The translations under genes were made by a program, and so were the position numbers. The notes beneath the pieces were generated by a model. That model was not told where the DNA came from, made no database searches, and worked only from the letters and a program-made list of their open reading frames with translations. Positions 7,540 through 9,371 of a stretch of DNA of 9,371 bases are shown here, one piece after another. Origin of the DNA: an uncultured Clostridia bacterium. Its GTDB lineage: Bacteria; Bacillota; Clostridia; Christensenellales; Borkfalkiaceae. How positions within the stretch are numbered: the first letter of the stretch is position 1; the number at the start of each line of letters is the position of its first letter. The stretch spans positions 1 to 9,371 of the forward strand of contig CAMWQS010000057.1 in the NCBI GenBank assembly GCA_947176485.1, written 5' to 3'.

Positions 7540-7568
7540 ATTATACAACATAAATAGACTAAAATCAA
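7540..7568 (-). promoter_or_regulatory. Predicted dnaA promoter
   Basis: On the minus strand TTGATT (7568-7563, 4 of 6 matches) and a perfect TATAAT (7545-7540) are separated by 17 bases. The start site would be near 7533, leaving a leader of about 57 bases before the dnaA ATG. The -10 lies between two degenerate DnaA-box-like sequences: TTATTTACA on the minus strand (7540-7532) and TTATACAAC on the plus strand (7541-7549). Confidence 0.5.
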
Positions 7569-7585
7569 AGTGTTTTGACTGAAAA

Positions 7586-8506
7586 ATGCGCATAAAAAAT
7601 TTGAATTTGAAAAATTTCAGAAATTACGCCGAAGAAAGCGTTGAGTTCACTGACGGGCTCAACTTGCTTTTCGGTAGGAACGCGCAGGGCAAAACCAACT
7701 GTGCGGAGGCTGTTTTTTACCTATGCACGGGCGTATCGCCGAGGGCTAAACGGGATAAACAGCTTATCCGTCAGGGTGAACAGAAAGCTGAGCTTTCTGC
7801 AACCGCCGAGGGAAGATACGGCAAAATAGAAATAAACGCGACCATAACCGAGAACGGCAGAGAGTTTTATTTGAACGGAAACAAGATAACGCGCAGTGCG
7901 GATATCTTGGGCAACCTGTTTTCGGTGTTCTTTTCCCCGCACGAGCTTAGGCTTATCCAGGACGGACCCGACGAGAGAAGGCGGTTTTTGAACGTATCCA
8001 TATCCCAGCTTTCCCGTCCGTATTATACCGCGCTTTCAAGGTACAATAAAATTTTGGAGCAGCGCAACAACCTTTTAAAGCTGCGCGACCTGGACGCCGT
8101 TTACGACAGCTTGCCCGTGTGGGATGAACAGTTGTGCAAATATGCAGCCGTGGTTGCGCGCAAGCGTGCCGACTATATCGAGATGCTTGCACCCCTTGCC
8201 GCCGAGGCACATTCCTTTTTGACGGACGGCGGAGAGGAGCTTAAAATCTCCCCCGAAAAGAAATATAAGGGCAGTGAAGTCGAGCTTGAAAAGCGGCTTT
8301 TCGACGAGCTGTCGAACAACTACGACAGGGATATCCGTTTGGGCTACACCGCGTCGGGGCCTCACCGCGACGATATCGATATCGAAATAAACGGCATCGA
8401 CGCGAAGAATTTTGCCTCACAAGGGCAGACGAGGACGGCGGCACTTTCAATAAAGCTTGCCGAGGTGGAAATTTTCAAAGAGCTTTGGGCGAGTACCCCG
8501 TATTAA
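7586..8506 (+). CDS. recF: DNA replication/repair protein RecF, N-terminal part, truncated by a frameshift
   Basis: RecF is an SMC/Rad50-like ATPase that binds gapped DNA and, with RecO and RecR, helps load RecA. The frame from ATG 7586 gives 306 residues. It has the family N-terminus RIKNLNLKNFRNY, Walker A GRNAQGKTN (30-38), the FFSPHELRLIQDGPDERRRFLN region and the ABC-type signature SQGQTRTAALSIKLAE (278-293). The frame then reads WASTPY and stops at TAA 8504-8506, before Walker B. The missing C-terminus (GEYPVLILDDVMSELD and onward) is encoded at once in another frame from 8488. One extra base in the GGG run at 8487-8489 would restore ELWGEYPVLILDD and a 361-residue protein, close to the usual 360-370. 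As read, the product would lack Walker B and should be inactive. A real mutation, an assembly error or recoding could explain this. The identity is certain; the intactness is not. Confidence 0.93.
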   Translation: MRIKNLNLKNFRNYAEESVEFTDGLNLLFGRNAQGKTNCAEAVFYLCTGVSPRAKRDKQLIRQGEQKAELSATAEGRYGKIEINATITENGREFYLNGNKITRSADILGNLFSVFFSPHELRLIQDGPDERRRFLNVSISQLSRPYYTALSRYNKILEQRNNLLKLRDLDAVYDSLPVWDEQLCKYAAVVARKRADYIEMLAPLAAEAHSFLTDGGEELKISPEKKYKGSEVELEKRLFDELSNNYDRDIRLGYTASGPHRDDIDIEINGIDAKNFASQGQTRTAALSIKLAEVEIFKELWASTPY

Positions 8507-8670
8507 TTCTCGACGACGTTATGAGCGAGCTTGACCTTCCCCGCCGTAAAAAACTGGTTGAGCGCACTTCGGGCTTGCAGACTATTTTAACCTGCACCCA
8601 CGCCGAGCGCGTGCTGTACGGCAAGGAAGCTAATAAGATTAGAATAGAAGGGGGTGCAGTTAAGAGATGA
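8485..8670 (+). pseudogene. recF: C-terminal fragment of recF in a shifted frame (Walker B and D-loop)
   Basis: This stretch encodes GEYPVLILDDVMSELDLPRR and continues to TGA 8668-8670. It contains the RecF Walker B (VLILDD) and the D-loop (SELD), followed by a TCTHAERV segment that matches the RecF C-terminus. It is not a separate gene. A TTG at 8485 could formally act as a start, but no ribosome binding site precedes it, and a 61-residue piece without Walker A has no known role. The homology joins smoothly to residue 301 of the upstream frame. The last 4 bases overlap the start of the PHP gene (ATGA), as in a translationally coupled pair, so the downstream gene may depend on ribosomes reaching this stop. 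Confidence 0.85.
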
Positions 8671-9371
8671 CGGCAGATTTGCATATGCACACCGTGCACT
8701 CCGACGGCTTGCTGACCCCGCAGGACGTAGTTGACTGCGCCGAGAATGCGGGGCTCGGGCTTATTGCCGTAACTGACCACGACACGGTCAGCGCGTATTC
8801 CGAGGTTGCCCGCCTTGCAAAAGCTAAGGGGATAAAGACGGTTACGGGCATCGAGGTTTCGGCTTACGATAACCGTATTAAGATGCACACCTTGGGCTAC
8901 GGGATAGATATCGAAAAGTTTGCGCCCTTTCAGCAAAGGCTGTTCGAAAGCTCGTTCGGGCGCGCAAAGGACATAATTTTTAAGCTGAACAACTTGGGCT
9001 TTGACATAACCATGGAGGAAGTGTTTGCGGAAAGAAACTCTTCCACCGTGCCCGTTCACGGCATGCACATAGCCCGCGTTATGGTTAAAAAGGGTTTCGT
9101 CGTCAGCTTCGACAGATTTTTTAAAAAGTACCTTGCATACGGAAAGCCCGCGTTCTCGTGCATACAGCGCCCCACTTCCGAAGATGCGTGTAGGGCAATA
9201 TGCAATGCGGGCGGACTTCCCGTGCTTGCGCACCCGGGAAGAATTCAATTGGACCCTGCGGCTTTGAAAAGTAAAATTAAAAGCCTCGTGGACTGCGGGC
9301 TCGGCGGTATAGAAGTTTATTACACTACGCATACTAAGGAGCAGACGGCATACTATGAAAATTTAGCCGAA
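8667..9371 (+). CDS. PHP-domain metal-dependent phosphoesterase, RNase AM/YciV-like (C-terminus beyond window)
   Basis: The 235 codons in the window encode a PHP (polymerase and histidinol phosphatase) domain with its metal-binding motifs in order: DLHMHTVHSDG (4-14), TDHDT (36-40), GIEVS with Glu63 (61-65), the MHTLGYG histidine (74), HIARVMV (134-140) and LAHPG with His189 (187-191). The last metal motif (usually D-x-H) would lie past the window end. Insertion of a helical segment between the GIE and HPG motifs fits the YciV/TrpH subgroup, which in E. coli includes the 5'-3' exonuclease RNase AM acting on short oligonucleotides and 5S/23S rRNA ends. The exact substrate here is not determinable. 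ATG 8667 overlaps the recF stop by 4 bases. A G-rich AAGGGGG (8648-8654) lies 12 bases upstream, rather far, so translational coupling is likely. Confidence 0.93.
   Translation, partial: MTADLHMHTVHSDGLLTPQDVVDCAENAGLGLIAVTDHDTVSAYSEVARLAKAKGIKTVTGIEVSAYDNRIKMHTLGYGIDIEKFAPFQQRLFESSFGRAKDIIFKLNNLGFDITMEEVFAERNSSTVPVHGMHIARVMVKKGFVVSFDRFFKKYLAYGKPAFSCIQRPTSEDACRAICNAGGLPVLAHPGRIQLDPAALKSKIKSLVDCGLGGIEVYYTTHTKEQTAYYENLAE

Noticed and set aside
7476..7585. Classical oriC with a cluster of DnaA boxes
   Set aside because: Only two degenerate matches were found by eye, and no perfect TTATCCACA-type site was noticed anywhere in the window, so an origin here is not called as a feature.
8483..8491. 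Programmed -1 frameshift site in recF
   Set aside because: TTTGGGC is present, but its codon phase does not match the X-XXY-YYZ arrangement in the 0-frame. RecF is not known to be made by frameshifting.
8485..8670. Separate small gene starting at TTG 8485
   Set aside because: It is plainly the RecF C-terminus (Walker B and D-loop) displaced by one base; no independent translation signals.
8475..9332. Long minus-strand reading frame (285 codons) over the recF end and PHP gene
   Set aside because: Its translation has no recognisable motifs and is rich in Arg/His/Val. It lies opposite a strongly supported PHP domain, so it is a shadow of that gene's codon usage.

Overview
The window looks like chromosomal DNA from a spore-forming member of the Firmicutes (Bacillota). 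It is probably an uncultured gut Clostridia-type organism of moderate G+C. This rests on a clear spoIIE, a BspA-type leucine-rich-repeat lipoprotein of the kind common in gut Firmicutes, and Firmicutes-like DnaA, RecF and MnmG. The exact genus cannot be read from the sequence.

Layout, left to right: (1) 1-2110, minus strand: spoIIE, the membrane-bound sporulation phosphatase, with its C-terminus cut off by the window edge. (2) 2111-2384: an intergenic region with a possible spoIIE promoter, an imperfect palindromic element of about 118 bp, and a good promoter for the next gene. (3) 2385-4103, plus strand: a predicted surface lipoprotein with BspA/LRR_5 repeats. (4) 4121-4148: a strong rho-independent terminator shared by two convergent genes. 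(5) 4155-6020, minus: mnmG (tRNA U34 modification). (6) 6021-6125: a hairpin-rich spacer. (7) 6126-7475, minus: dnaA. (8) 7476-7585: an AT-rich divergent spacer with promoters for dnaA and recF. (9) 7586-8670, plus: recF, broken by a one-base frameshift just before its Walker B motif. (10) 8667 to the window end, plus: a PHP-domain phosphoesterase overlapping recF by 4 bases.

This is probably a chromosomal origin neighbourhood (inference). dnaA and recF are adjacent, and gene direction flips at the dnaA-recF spacer: dnaA, mnmG and spoIIE point left, recF and the PHP gene point right. Only the LRR lipoprotein gene runs against this. The order is unusual because dnaN is not next to dnaA, and dnaA and recF are divergent rather than co-directional. 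I did not find a clear array of DnaA boxes.

Most of the window is conserved housekeeping. I see no CRISPR array, phage, transposase or obvious defence system. The points most worth following are the recF frameshift, the dnaA/recF arrangement with overlapping face-to-face promoters, the palindromic element at 2212-2329, and the two-module cysteine-rich lipoprotein.
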